NCBI RefSeq assembly: GCF_025118155.1
Contig: NW_026251395.1
Span: 434,001-498,000 of the forward strand
Length of the DNA stretch: 64,000 nucleotides
Origin: Cokeromyces recurvatus
Lineage: Eukaryota; Mucoromycota; Mucoromycetes; Mucorales; Mucoraceae
Direction: 5' to 3'
Below the pieces are notes generated by a model, which made no database searches, had not been told where the DNA came from, and saw only the letters and a list, made by a program, of their open reading frames with translations. Position numbers and translations under genes: made by a program. Numbering within the stretch: position 1 is the stretch's first letter; each line of letters starts with the position of its first letter. This document shows positions 1 through 11,684 of the stretch, piece after piece.

Positions 1-397
1 TTTATTATGAAGATGGCTAACATTATTTAATAAATCAACATGTAGAATCATTATTGTAAAATAATAAAAAAAAAAAATAAACTAAATAGAATGATAATCG
101 TTCAATCAACTAGTAATATTAAAATGTATTATTTACACTTGCACACCCTTAATCATACATATCAATGAAATTAAAACGGCTATGTACAGCAATTAACCTT
201 ATAGTATGCTCAATAGATGTAAAAGAATAATAGTTATCATATCCATTTCTTATATTAGATCCCTTAAAATAATTCGTATTATACATGTATATAAGTAAGA
301 TACATTATTATTTACAGTTCATTATAACGTTTCTCTCTCTCTCTTTCTCTCTCTCTCTTTTAATAAAAAAAAAGAAAAAAAACACATATTTTGGAAA
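1..397. other. Upstream region of the first MFS gene
   Basis: AT-rich sequence with a CT-rich stretch at about 331-360 and an A-rich run just before the start codon at 398. Such pyrimidine tracts are common just upstream of fungal start codons. No coding sequence or RNA gene was recognised. Confidence 0.5.
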
Positions 398-806
398 ATG
401 ACTTGCTTATTGATTAAAAAGCGTCCAAAAACTTGGTATAGTATTACAAAAAATAGATCTGGTAATCAAGAACTGTCAAACGCCTATCATAGTACGTAAA
501 TATATACAATTAGAAATAAACTTTGATATTAATAATTATATTTCTATTTATCCCAATCTATTTAGAAAATGAATCTGATTTAGAAACATTACGTGATAGA
601 ACAAATCATGTTGATAAAGAGAATTCAAGTAATAGTATTCACCCATGGTTAGTAGTCGCAAGTACTTTTCTTGTTCTGATTGTTGGCCTAGGAGCCGGAA
701 CTGGCTGGTAAGGATAGAAAGGAGATCGTATATGTAAACTATAGTATATGGTTATAATCTAAATTATATCGAATACCTTTTTTTTTGTTGTTCTCTTTTA
801 TAGGGG

Positions 807-838
<32 letters not shown>

Positions 839-2556
839 ATATGTAATATTATTCTAACATTATTCTTGTATAAAAGGCGTGATGCAGAATTACTTTGAAC
901 AGCATAGTGATTTTAAGGGAGTAACTAATTTGTCTTTCAAACTAAGTTTTGTAGAAACTATTACAAATGTCTTGATGAATTTACTTGGCCCTTTTAGTCA
1001 ATTGATGTTGACCGTTTATAGTACAAGAACAGTTCTGTTTGTATCTATCGTTATTTGCTCACTTGGGCTTTTATTAGCAAGCTTTAGTACAGAGGTAGTA
1101 GAAGAAGAGGACGAGACAAAAAAAAATAAATAAACAAATAAGAATATTATATAATAATGCTCGTTTAATTTAACATTATATACGCATATAATAGATTTGG
1201 CATTTATACCTATCACAAGGTGTACTTTATGGTATAGGTTGCTCTACTATTTTCTATGTAAGTTTTTATATATTTAAAAACTTAGATATAGAAAAAAAGA
1301 GGTATCATCAAATTAAACTTGATTAGATTGCATTGACTGTAGTCCCAGTATGGTTTGTAAAACATAGAGGACTTGCATTAGGAATTATTTCTAGCGGTAT
1401 AAGTATTGGTGGACTTGTCATGCCTTTAGTAATGGAACCATTAAATACATATTTTGGAGCAGCTTGGTAAGACCCCCCCTTTTTTTTTGAAGTTGAAAGA
1501 ACTTTCTCTGTATATTTCACGTTGAGCTTATTATTGAATTCATATGACGATTAGGTGTTATAGAATTATGTGCTTAATATGTTTTGTGGTCGGTACATTC
1601 TCATGTTTAATGTTTAAAAACAAAAATTTAGCAGATAATTTCACAGATGAAAAACAGAAAAATAGCAGAAATGAGACTAGTGATATTAAGAGTAAATTAA
1701 CTATGATAATGAACATGTTTGACTTTAGCGTTGCAAAAAATTGGAGATTTCTTTTATGGGTAGTCATAGATATATTATTAGAAGCAGCATATAATGTGCC
1801 GTATTATTTCCTTCCATGTAAATAATATAATAATAACATACAAATATACTTCAATGGTAACTGAATATTATTTATAGCTTATGCTACTTATTTAGGATTG
1901 ACTCCATCACAAGGAGCTATTATACTCTCTGTAGGATGTGGTATGAATGCTCTTGGTAGAATTATATCAGGGTAATAAACTATATATATATATTAGTGAA
2001 TTAGATTGGTTTAAAATATCTATGTCTAATACACATACGGGGGGGATGTGTATGCTTTTTCATTCTTTTTTTTTCCCTCTAGGATTGTAGCAGATTATAT
2101 TGGTCATGTTAATGTTGCTATTATAAATTCTATCATATCAGGATTAGCGTGTCTTCTTATCTGGACTTATTCTAGTGATTTCCCTATTTTAATGACATTT
2201 GCTGTTGTATTTGGGTTTTTTGGTGGAACTTTCATTACATTTAGTAAAGTAGTCCTCATTATTTGAAATTATTAATATTTATTTACCAAGTATATATGTA
2301 TATGTAAATAGCGCCCACGATAACATTATTAATTACAGGTTATGAGAAATTCGAAACAGGTGTAGCTGTATTTTTAGTTCTTACAGTTATTTCAATGTTT
2401 GGGCCTAATCTTGCTGGTGCTATTGAAGTTTTATCACATGCTCCCAAAGCTTTTGACAGTTACAAGTATTTTACAGGCGCAGGTTATTTACTAGGTGCTA
2501 TTTTATTAATTATTTTTAAATTTTCTCTAAATCGTAATCTATTTGTAAAAATCTAA
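398..2556 (+). CDS. MFS transporter, monocarboxylate-permease-like (MCH/MCT type)
   Basis: A multi-exon gene for a predicted 463-residue membrane transporter of the major facilitator superfamily, probably at the plasma membrane; the substrate cannot be read from sequence. Exons: 398-461, 566-707, a proposed 2-base exon 804-805, 877-1094, 1195-1257, 1327-1466, 1555-1817, 1878-1971, 2083-2243, 2312-2556. Family marks are the first helix ending GLGAGTGWG followed by a QNYF-type segment, LYGIGCSTIFY, a WF-K-R-GLA-GI-SG-SIGG block, and NALGRIISG followed by IVADYIG. The variable loop near IKSKL separates the two six-helix halves. All exon phases agree except 707 to 877, which needs two extra bases; GG at 804-805, flanked by AG and GT, supplies them and restores the conserved W-G. 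The first exon is the least certain part. Confidence 0.85.
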
Positions 2557-3339
2557 TATTATGTAAAATCCTAAATCAAAGAAAAGGATTCATATTAAAG
2601 CACCTTATTAAACAAAAACAATTGAAGTATAGAATAAGTAAGTTACCTTATCACCTTATTGATATATAATATTAGATTAGATTATATAGCAAGGCCCGTG
2701 CACAGACGTTTTGTAGAATGTATGATCTGATAATTTAGAAGTTCAACATTCGGAGCTAAGCTAAATTTCCAATACGAACTTAAAACATATAAATAGGACA
2801 ATAATTCTGTAGTAGTAAAAAGCTCTTTACACTCTTTTATTCTATAATAAAATTCTTCAAAAGTTCTTTCTCATTAATTCATGTTTTTTTTTATTTTATT
2901 TATTTCACAAGTCAAATATCACATTTGAACCCACCCCTAAATCGAAAAAAAAAAATCCTTGAATTTGCACAGTTATAAATTAGTTTTCCATTGTACAGTT
3001 AAATTAACACCAAAAGATGGATTTCTTTTATAATGCGCTAGTTAAACCTTCTTAAGGTCGTTCGCAAATAGCATCTATGTAAGTGGTAAAAAAAAAAAAT
3101 AGCTAACCTGTTAGCCTACAGTTGCATTTTAGTTCGTCTAATATGTTGTCCTAATTTAATTTCTCGAGCTCCTATGTCTGATTTCCATTTTCGCTTCATC
3201 CAAAAAAGGTAAACAAACTATATGGAAATTAATTTTAATTCGTCCAAAAAAGTACTAACATCATCTGAATTTGAAGTAAAAAAAAAAAACTGTAAGCAGA
3301 ATGAAAATATTAACTATAAAAACTACAGCATTCATCTAA
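2557..3339. other. Intergenic region, no gene recognised
   Basis: AT-rich spacer with several A-runs. A short open frame of 12 codons starts at 3301 and ends just before the start codon of the next gene, so it may be an upstream ORF if the transcript begins early enough. Nothing else could be supported. Confidence 0.4.
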
Positions 3340-4008
3340 ATGTTTACAAGTGAAGACATTACTAAATTTGAAGCATTTGATAATTACAATTTTGATAAAG
3401 ATGAACAATTTCAGGTATTGTAATGTGTTGGAATATATGTATATTTTACTTTATGCTTCGTTTCATTTATTATGTTTCAAAAAAAAAAAAAAAGTTAGGT
3501 ATTTCGTCATTGTTGAACAATAAACAAGACAATGAAGTTGAATTAGTTGAAAGAGCTAAAATATTTTATTATACAAAGTAAATGAGAAAAGATAAGCAAA
3601 TGAAATAAAATAACAGTTATGTACTAAAGCCAATAATTAAATTCAAGATTTATAGAAAACTTTGATATTGAAGAATATAAAACGTGGAAAAAAGGGAGTC
3701 AAGAAACGATGATGAAAGGAAAGGATATGAATGAGAAAGGTATGATGTATAAAAAAAAAATGTGTATTCATGGTTAATTAAATTTGACAGTAGAAAATTC
3801 AGCTACAAGATTTACATTTCAAGAAATTGTAGATATGATTGAAAAGGGTATCGAAATTCCAGGTAAAATAATAATAAAAAGGAAATTTTAACGTATAAAT
3901 AATTGTAATTTATTAGGCATTAAACAAATTCCTAATGTTTTAAATGAAGGAACTCCAAGTGAGTCTAAAATGTTAGCAAGACCAAAACCATGGGAAATGA
4001 AAAAATAA
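3340..4008 (+). CDS. KPWE-motif protein, PEX39/PEX14-like
   Basis: A five-exon gene (3340-3414, 3495-3577, 3648-3739, 3791-3862, 3917-4008) with all phases consistent, encoding 137 residues. The C-terminal half reads F-F-EIV-MIEKG-EIPGIKQIPN followed about 20 residues later by RPKPWE near the C-terminus. A V-x-x-I-x-x-G-x-x-x-PGI segment followed by (R/K)PWE defines the KPWE domain found in PEX14-like proteins and in the small peroxin PEX39 (human C6orf226), a partner of the PTS2 receptor PEX7. The small size and lack of membrane segments favour a PEX39-like soluble factor over PEX14 itself; that assignment is inference. The N-terminal half is acidic and unfamiliar. It ends 9 bases from the convergent gene at 4018. 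Confidence 0.8.
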
Positions 4009-4017
4009 AAGACATGA

Positions 4018-4419
4018 TTATGTCGCTACCAAATGATAATGATGTAATTCTGGATCAGGAGTGCCTGGTACTGAAATTGAATATTTTGATTTAATAGTTG
4101 CTTTATAAGGTAATCTACTCAATGATAATGATGCTGAAGAAGGTAGATTATTTTTTCTTCTTATAACAATAGAGGGTCGTTCATGATTTTCTTTTTTTAT
4201 ATGTAAATATCCTTTTATTCTTTCTATACACGTTGATAATAACCAATTTGTTGATTCAATTGTTAAATCTGATATTATTTCAATTCCAAGTAATGTTAGT
4301 CTAAAGAATATAAAAGAAGAAGTAATCGTACTCGTGATTATCGCTAAGATTGCCAAAAATATAACAACTAATAATATAAATGGCGTAAACAATACACATC
4401 CAATTGTTGATAATTGCAT
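4018..4419 (-). CDS. Small predicted membrane protein, 133 residues
   Basis: A single open frame of 133 residues. Residues about 5-45 are strongly hydrophobic (two segments around FILLVVIFLAILAII and SSFIFFRLTLLGI), so it is probably anchored in a membrane. The C-terminal half is polar, with a basic IRRKNN stretch and a PGTPDPELHHYH tail that reads like a conserved, structured end. I do not recognise the family. The stop codon is 9 bases from the stop of the convergent KPWE gene, so the two transcripts must overlap in their 3' untranslated regions. It could be a false gene, but the clear hydrophobic/polar division argues for a real one. Confidence 0.6.
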   Translation of the reverse strand: MQLSTIGCVLFTPFILLVVIFLAILAIITSTITSSFIFFRLTLLGIEIISDLTIESTNWLLSTCIERIKGYLHIKKENHERPSIVIRRKNNLPSSASLSLSRLPYKATIKSKYSISVPGTPDPELHHYHLVAT

Positions 4420-7284
4420 CTAATATATAATAAAAATAAGGAAAAAGAAAAGAAAAGGAAAAGAAAAGAAAAGAAAGGAAAAGACAGGTTTTATATCTTC
4501 ATATTAAATAGAAACTACTACTGTAGGAGGATATAGATATTTGTATCACATGCAGCATTTGTTATATTCTTCCGATCTGACCCAACTGTTGTGAGACATT
4601 CTGATAGTAAGAATATTCATATTACATAAACATTCATGTTATATCTAGTCATTTATTACTAAAATCAAAGAATATATCTTCTTCTTGTCTTAATGAATAA
4701 GAAGTCTATATGTCCAACTTGACATAATATAAAGTCTAATCTATCCGAGAAATTTTAATAATACAACACGGATTATAAAAATTGATACTTTGAAAACACT
4801 TTATAAATACGTGTCTCTTATTACAGTCAATGCTTTAAACGTATTATTAAATTTAACTATCGACTGCAGTTTAATAACTTTTAGCCATTGTTTAGGAATG
4901 CTAGTCATGTATGCATTATTTCCCTTCTTTAATCATCTATTTTAGTATTACGGATAAATATACTCAGAAAAATATATCTTCTTTTGTTGAATATAATAAT
5001 AATAAAATTAAAAGAGGCTAATCATTTCCTCCTTTCTTTAGCCACTCGTGTCACTATTTCTTGGTCTCTTCTCCTTACTCTCAAAGAATCTTGAAGAATT
5101 AAATGGGGTTTTATTATATCTCCTAAAAAAGCAGCATATTATAAAATAGGGGGAAACTATTTTACTAAATCAGATATTCTTTTTTCTTTATCAGTACCCA
5201 TGGTTTTCTTATGTTCAGATGAATACTTACTATATAAATAGAATGGAATTTTTTGAAAGCATATTAATAATACTAATTAAGCGCTGCTTTACGAAAATAA
5301 AATAAAATAAATATGCTTGGAGACATTTAAGAGAAATGTAAATTTATTTATATCTTCTTGTTTAGTCTACAATCTGAAGTCATAGCAAATATTTTTAATA
5401 ATTTTTTTTATCTGTAAACAATTATCAATAGTGGGAAGATATTTAATTCATTATTTCATGAAGCATATGTTATAATGTAAAGAAAAAAAAATAGTACATA
5501 CTACATTTAACTTAGTTTCAATATTCTTAGTTATTCTGATAATGAAATGCACTCTTAATATGAGTTTCTTACCCTTTCAAGTCCAATACACATTTGAATT
5601 ATCTATTATCTATTTTCTTTTCTTTTTCGTCTGTACTCCCAATATAATAATAGTTCTGGGATTTGTATATAAAAGTTTAATAGAAACTTTTAGAAGGAAT
5701 TGTTAATTTCTAGAATTTATGATACAGAGTCCTTATTATTAAAGCAGTCTTTTAATACCCTTGTTTCAAATTTAAATTACTTTACTTATGCAGCTTTGCT
5801 ATCTTGTGTATATTTAAATACATTTGTATAAATGTATAAAGTGATGTATTTTAGTTGTAAAGGGAAAAAAATGATTCTGATAAAAATAAACTCGATTGGA
5901 TATATTTCCCTTGTAAGGAGAAGCGCATAATATAGGATAATACATAAATGCATCTTCTAACCTTTTTACTACTATTATTCAATATGTAAAATCTTGACAA
6001 ACCAATTATGGTAATTTTATATGTATTTATTATAATATGCAAGTAGGATTATGTGCATTGCATTATATTATATTTCTTTCTTCCTTTCATATCTTTTTGT
6101 TTGTCTGTATACATATATACTAATAAGAAAGAAAAGGATTCTATAGTAAAGTAAATATGAAATCATATAAACAGTGATTTTAATCGACTATGTTATCTTA
6201 CTTAGAGAATGAAGGGATGTTATTATTAATCATAACTCTCTTTCATTACCTATGTATATTATCATAAATCATATGTATGTAGTATATATGCATGACATAC
6301 TGCTTAAGGAGAAAATTACAATCACTTATAATAATAGTTTAAGAGCTTTGATAATTATATTCGAGGTCTATAATATCAAATCAATAATAATGTAATCGAG
6401 ACTCTGTAATTGACTCTGAATTATACAGTATACCTTCATATGAAGATATGAATATATATTAAATAACTCCTTCATGTAAAATGTCAGTTACTGTATATTT
6501 AAACATGAGAATATGTATTTGATATATAAGAAAAAAAAAGAGTATTCACGTTATTAGATATATACATTGATTATTGAACATGTATGCATATATGTATGTA
6601 TGTATGTATGTATGTACATATGTGAATAATTTCTCAGTCGTGACACTAAACAAATACTCTTTAAAAATTCTAAAAATGGTAAAATTATACTATTGTTACT
6701 GTCTGCTTACAAGGTTCTTTTTATAATATATTAACTTGTATTTTTACATACAAGTCTCTCTCTCTTATACAAAATAAAATACATATTTGTGAACATATAT
6801 ATCCAATAATACCTTGATTTACTACAACTAACTTATTCAAAAGAAATATATGTACATGGACAATCTTCGGATATCTAATATAGTTTAATGCACCTTTTTT
6901 TTTTCTATTTTTTTTTAGTCAATTTTTCTTATTAAAAGGAATAGCTATATAATCTTTAGTGGGCTCATTTATGATATCTGTTTATAAATGTACTCATAAA
7001 ATTTATAATTTGCCTAAATTTGGGAATTTCTTTCTTTACTGTATAAATTAAGAAAATTTATAAAATATAAAAGGCAATTACCCCTAAATTTCCTTGTTAT
7101 TATATCTTTAAATAGAAAGTCTTTTATTCATTAAAATTTACCTTTTTTTTTCTTTTTCTTTTTATTAACATTATCAATATTTTTCTTTTGTAATAAGTCA
7201 CTTGTAAATTATTATCGGTAAGAAATTAGAAAGAGTATATATATATATATATATATTTATATATCTTTTTTCTAAAATTCTATT
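4420..7284. other. 2.9-kb gene-poor region
   Basis: Very AT-rich, with stops in all frames at short intervals. It holds a purine run at about 4437-4487, a TATG microsatellite at about 6596-6616 and a TA run just before the next gene at about 7237-7255. No tRNA, rRNA or coding exon was recognised. It may include a long promoter for the Myb-like gene at 7285. Confidence 0.4.
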
Positions 7285-8025
7285 ATGATAGATATGGATC
7301 TTAAATATATTTTATGCGAACCTGTATCAAAACTTGCTGCCAAAGCAAATGAACAAGCTGCTTTGATGCAACAACATCAAAAACAGTTTGGTGTAGAATG
7401 GTCAAATAATCGTTTATATTCATCTAATCAACAACAAAAACAACAACAAGATTGGAATCACCCTTTAGTACCACCATTACTGACCCTTCATCATAGTCCA
7501 AAAAGTAGTTGTAGTAGCTTAAGCACATGTAGCAGTACAAGTTCAAATAATAGCCGTAGTAATGATGAGTTTATAGCAATCCCTAATAAAAGTAAAAGCC
7601 TTACTCCATTACATACTACTAGTAGTTCAAGTCAAAAATCATCAAGACGTCGAACTGCAAGTGATGTAAGCCTCACAAGACATCATATGTTCGTCTATAG
7701 TCACTTTAATCGTAGACCACGCTCAGAGTCCACAAGTAGTAACAATACTCAACATAATAATGTACAAACAAGAATCCCCTGGACACCTTTCGAAGATCAT
7801 TTACTTCAACAAGGATATGATCAAGGCTTATCATGGGCAATGATTTCTTCAACTTATCTTCCACATAGGTCCAGAGGCTGTTGCTGGGGAAGATATAAAA
7901 CTCTTCAAAATAAGAATATGATTGATCCGAATCATTCTCAATTGCGCCATTTTAGAAGACCTTGGAAATCAATTGATTTTAGTCATCATCATCACCATCA
8001 ACATAGTAAAAAATCATGCTTGTAA
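7285..8025 (+). CDS. Myb/SANT-like DNA-binding protein
   Basis: An intronless 246-residue gene. The recognisable part is one Myb-like helix-turn-helix repeat near residues 164-210, beginning RIPWTPFEDHLLQQGYDQG and continuing with W-MIS, RS-GCCWGRYKTLQ. The first and second helix tryptophans (W-T-x-x-E-D and LSW) are present; the third is replaced by the W of CCWGRY. The rest is low complexity: Gln-rich near residues 50-65, a long Ser-rich stretch near 75-150, and a His tract near the C-terminus. It is probably a nuclear DNA-binding protein of unknown target. The start at 7285 is the first ATG of the frame; 7294 is an alternative. No introns is unusual in this window. Confidence 0.75.
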   Translation: MIDMDLKYILCEPVSKLAAKANEQAALMQQHQKQFGVEWSNNRLYSSNQQQKQQQDWNHPLVPPLLTLHHSPKSSCSSLSTCSSTSSNNSRSNDEFIAIPNKSKSLTPLHTTSSSSQKSSRRRTASDVSLTRHHMFVYSHFNRRPRSESTSSNNTQHNNVQTRIPWTPFEDHLLQQGYDQGLSWAMISSTYLPHRSRGCCWGRYKTLQNKNMIDPNHSQLRHFRRPWKSIDFSHHHHHQHSKKSCL

Positions 8026-8418
8026 ATAGATAGCCTGGTAATCTCTTAACTTATTCCCCTCAATTATGCAACAACACTCATTAGAATATATAATATACGC
8101 ATATCAATATAAATTTTCGGTAAAACCGTCCAACCCCCTTAATATTAAAGCACATCTCACATTAAGAGTTTTTTTTGTTTCCTATCATTATATATATGAT
8201 TCAACATTTTCTTTCTTACTTATTTTTTATGTTATATGACAAGTAACTATAATTTGTACCCTCTTTATGTATATATAATATATATGACTTCTTTTTTTTT
8301 AAAAAAATAAAATAAAATAATATTTCTCTTATCCCTTTTCACTCCTTTTTTATATACATGTATATATGTTTCTGTATATCTTCTTTTCCTCCCTTCGGCC
8401 TCCTCTTACCCCTTCCTC

Positions 8419-8457
<39 letters not shown>

Positions 8458-9156
8458 CTCTTACCCCACTTTATGTCATTTATGTATTTCAGTTAGGTTG
8501 CATAAAAAAGACTACTCGTCCTTAATTCTTATTTAAAAATTAAAATCATTTGATTCAAAATGTGGCACTTAATATGATACATGTTTATTTTAAACATGAT
8601 TTGCAGAAAATCAAAAAGAATATTGAATGGAGAAGAGTTAAGGGATCAGAAAAAGAAAAGACGGGGGGTGGGGAGCAGGAGGAAGTAAGAAATATGATCG
8701 GAGAAAAATTGGATATGGAATATAACGTAATAGAGGTTTAGTATATCTACTGTAATTTTCTGTAAAACAAGAAATATTTAGTACAGTATTTTGCATTTGA
8801 AAATAGAATTTTTTTGTTTGCCCAAGTTATTAACCTATGGCTATATTTGTTGGTCTTGCTCCAAGAACCTTTACATTTTTGGCTTTAATACCCATTTTTT
8901 TTTTAATGGCTATATAACATTGATTACGAAAAATATATGTTTCTTTAAATACTCTTATAAAATTTTGTTGAATAAACTATTATATTCACTTTTATACATT
9001 TCAGTAAATTTATAAACCCTGCGATTTATCTAAGAAAATTATTTTTGATTTTCATGTCGGACAACTAGATTTTAACACTATCTCCCTTCTGGTCATTTTA
9101 TTTGTAATCGCTTAGATACAAAAGGACCTGATTATAAATCAAAAGAAACAGAGGAG
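8026..9156. other. Intergenic region with CT microsatellite
   Basis: Contains a CT repeat at 8425-8455 and several T-runs. Short open frames here (for example 8550-8741) have composition like random AT-rich sequence and no recognisable motif, so they are not called. Confidence 0.4.
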
Positions 9157-9541
9157 ATGTATTGTCCGAATATTTCAGTATCATTAGAGGAAGAGGAAGA
9201 AGAACTTTCTACACTTAACAGGCTTGGTTTTCATAATGTGCATATTGTTATGGATAATACCACGATGCACAAAATTGTAAAAGTCGTAACAGCAATTCGT
9301 AACTATGGAAATACCGCTTTGTTTCTACCACCATACTCGCTTTTTTTTTAAGAAAAAAATCCCATTAAAGAGTATTGATCAAAGATTAAGGGAGAAGCAC
9401 GTAAAATGCCTCTTTTGAAAAAAAAAACGAAATGATTACTGACAGAATTGAAGAGGCAGTCCAGAAAGTTACACCTGAAGACTATCAAGGCTGGATCCGT
9501 CACTCACGAAGATTATTTAATATTATACATATATAATTATT
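9157..9541 (+). pseudogene. Decayed Tc1/IS630-type transposase (DDE_3) fragment
   Basis: The conceptual translation contains HIVMDNTTMHK, then YGNTALFLPPYS, then NPIKEY and KIKGEARK. This is the C-terminal catalytic region of DDE_3 transposases (D-N-x-x-x-H, LPPYSP, NPIE-W). It is interrupted by an in-frame stop just after the LPPYS block, a TGA where the conserved Trp after NPIKEY should be, and a frameshift near 9430 before EMITDRIEEAVQKV. No intact transposase or inverted ends were found around it. It belongs to a different lineage from the transposase tail inside the element at 15841. Confidence 0.75.
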
Positions 9542-11684
9542 TATTTGTATATATCTTTAAATTTGCTTACTAGAATAAGAGTCTATAGCTTTTCTAGCTG
9601 ACAAATCTCTCTATATCTCTTTCTTTTTTTTTCTTTTTTCCTTTTAACAAAGGAATTTAAGAGATATTACCCAAAGAAAGCATTAGTCAGACATTAGTTA
9701 ATTTCAATACTAATAAAGTGAATGAATATTACAGGTCATTCATGGCTGTTTATTGATTGTGAAGGTGTATTTATATATATATATATATATATATATCGTA
9801 TCAATATATTGATGAATTCTGCATAATTTCAGTCAAAAAGATATTATTAGATATTATAATAATGTTCTTTTGTCCGAAGAATGAAACAAGAAGATAGACT
9901 GCTTAAAACTCAACTTGGAGTCAAATCAATAGGAAAAGTAAGCATCATATCATCTCCCAGAATAAAAAAGTAGTATTGACGCTATCATTATTATTACTAT
10001 ACTACTCAATGCGCCGTATGCAGCAAACATTGTTTGATTTCTATATTTTTTTGAGCAACGATTATCAAACTGAAATAATTACTATGGTAGACGAAGCGCA
10101 TTGAATGAATGTACAGTCACTCATGAAATAAAGATAATTCTGGAGGATACAAACAAAATACTATTTAGTTCTTTTTTTTTTTTTTTTTTTTTTTTTGTGA
10201 TGAATTGAAAATCAGGGATTATATTCAAGTTTCAAGATTTAAACGACAATACTACTGAGAAGGTTTCAAAGATATATAAAAGTAAAAGGAAAAAAAAACC
10301 AAAGGAAGCTCTCGTATCTGATATTCATAATACAATGATAAATACATAGACAAAATGATTAAAAAAAATAACTCAATTAAATAGATATATAATGGCTGTA
10401 AACAATATAGTTTAAGTAATTTTATAAGTATTATCTAATGGTAAATAACTTTATCAAATATTGGTTTGGAACTAATACAATAGCTTGTGGAATCCTAATA
10501 CCTTGGTTATATGAATTATGATGAACATTGCTAAAGATATTTGGTCAGTCTAAGGTCTGTTGCTAAACTTTTCTGTAGTACAACTACACAAACCAGCTTC
10601 AAAATCCAGATCCAGAAATAAAGCGCTATCACTAATATGACTGTTCCTTATTTAGAGAAGCAGACTTAAAGAGATACACAGATAAATATATATAAATATG
10701 TGTTTGTATTTCTATATTAAATTAAGTCGTCCTTATTCTACACTAACACAGATTGCTTCTTTGTCCAATTTGGAATAATTCTATTCATTTTCAAAAAGAA
10801 ATGCCTCGAATACTATATATAATATTTATTTATCTATCAATGTATGAAAAAAATTTTATATTCTACAAACAAAATGTTTATTCTATTCTTTTATATAATG
10901 ATACTTCATTATTTCGTTTATTCCTAAAGTTGTCAGGCCACAATGAAATAATCTAGTCTGGATAGACTACCAACCTGAAATACATTTCTCTAACACAGCT
11001 TGGAATAAAATAGAAAAAAAAATATTCCTAACTAGTCGAAATGACTAACACAGTTTAAGACTGAATTTATCATCAGATCTAGTTCGCTGGTTACTCATGT
11101 ATCTCGTTGATGCTTTAACTAATTACTTAATGATCAGGCAACTTGCTATTTCAAGTACTTTACATGACTATTTGTAAAGCAACATACCACTACTACTACA
11201 TGCCGTTTCCAAAATACACTGTTGATTTTAAGTATCTAGCACTATTGAATAACTCTTTCCATCCCCACCCCCCTTTTTTTTATATCCTTGGTCCTGAAAA
11301 AAATAAATAAATGAAGCAACCTTTTCTTTTATTAATGATTTAATCCAGGCAATTCTGATATATTCAATATTTTATGCCCAATTGAAAGTTTTTAAATAAA
11401 TGTAAGATAGATTATAAAAAATACGCTCAAAAATCTGATGCCACCCATTGTCTGTTGTTAAAAATACAACAATAGTATCTTTTACTGATCAACTATAATT
11501 GGCTGTAATAAAAAAAAATTTGATATTTACTTTAAAAGTAAATTTTATACATACGTATACAATCATCAAAAGTGAAAAAAAAAACCCGAAAAAGAAAAAC
11601 AATGCAAAAAAAAAAATTAATTTTTTATTCTTTTTCTCTTCTATATTCTTCTTTTTTATTTTTTTATTTTTTATTTTTTTCAAT
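9542..11684. other. 2.1-kb gene-poor region, possibly transposon debris
   Basis: Includes a TA repeat at about 9771-9796, a run of about 24 T near 10172-10196, and scattered fragments without an open frame. Some of it may be the remainder of the dead transposon upstream, but no end could be defined. The last 100 bases are T-rich and lead into the glutathione peroxidase start. Confidence 0.4.

Noticed and set aside
1016..1216. Open frame on the minus strand overlapping the first MFS gene
   Set aside because: It runs across an exon and intron of a well-supported gene and has no recognisable motif.
8550..8741. Open frame of 63 codons downstream of the Myb-like gene
   Set aside because: Composition follows an A/G-rich tract, and there is no motif or splice context.
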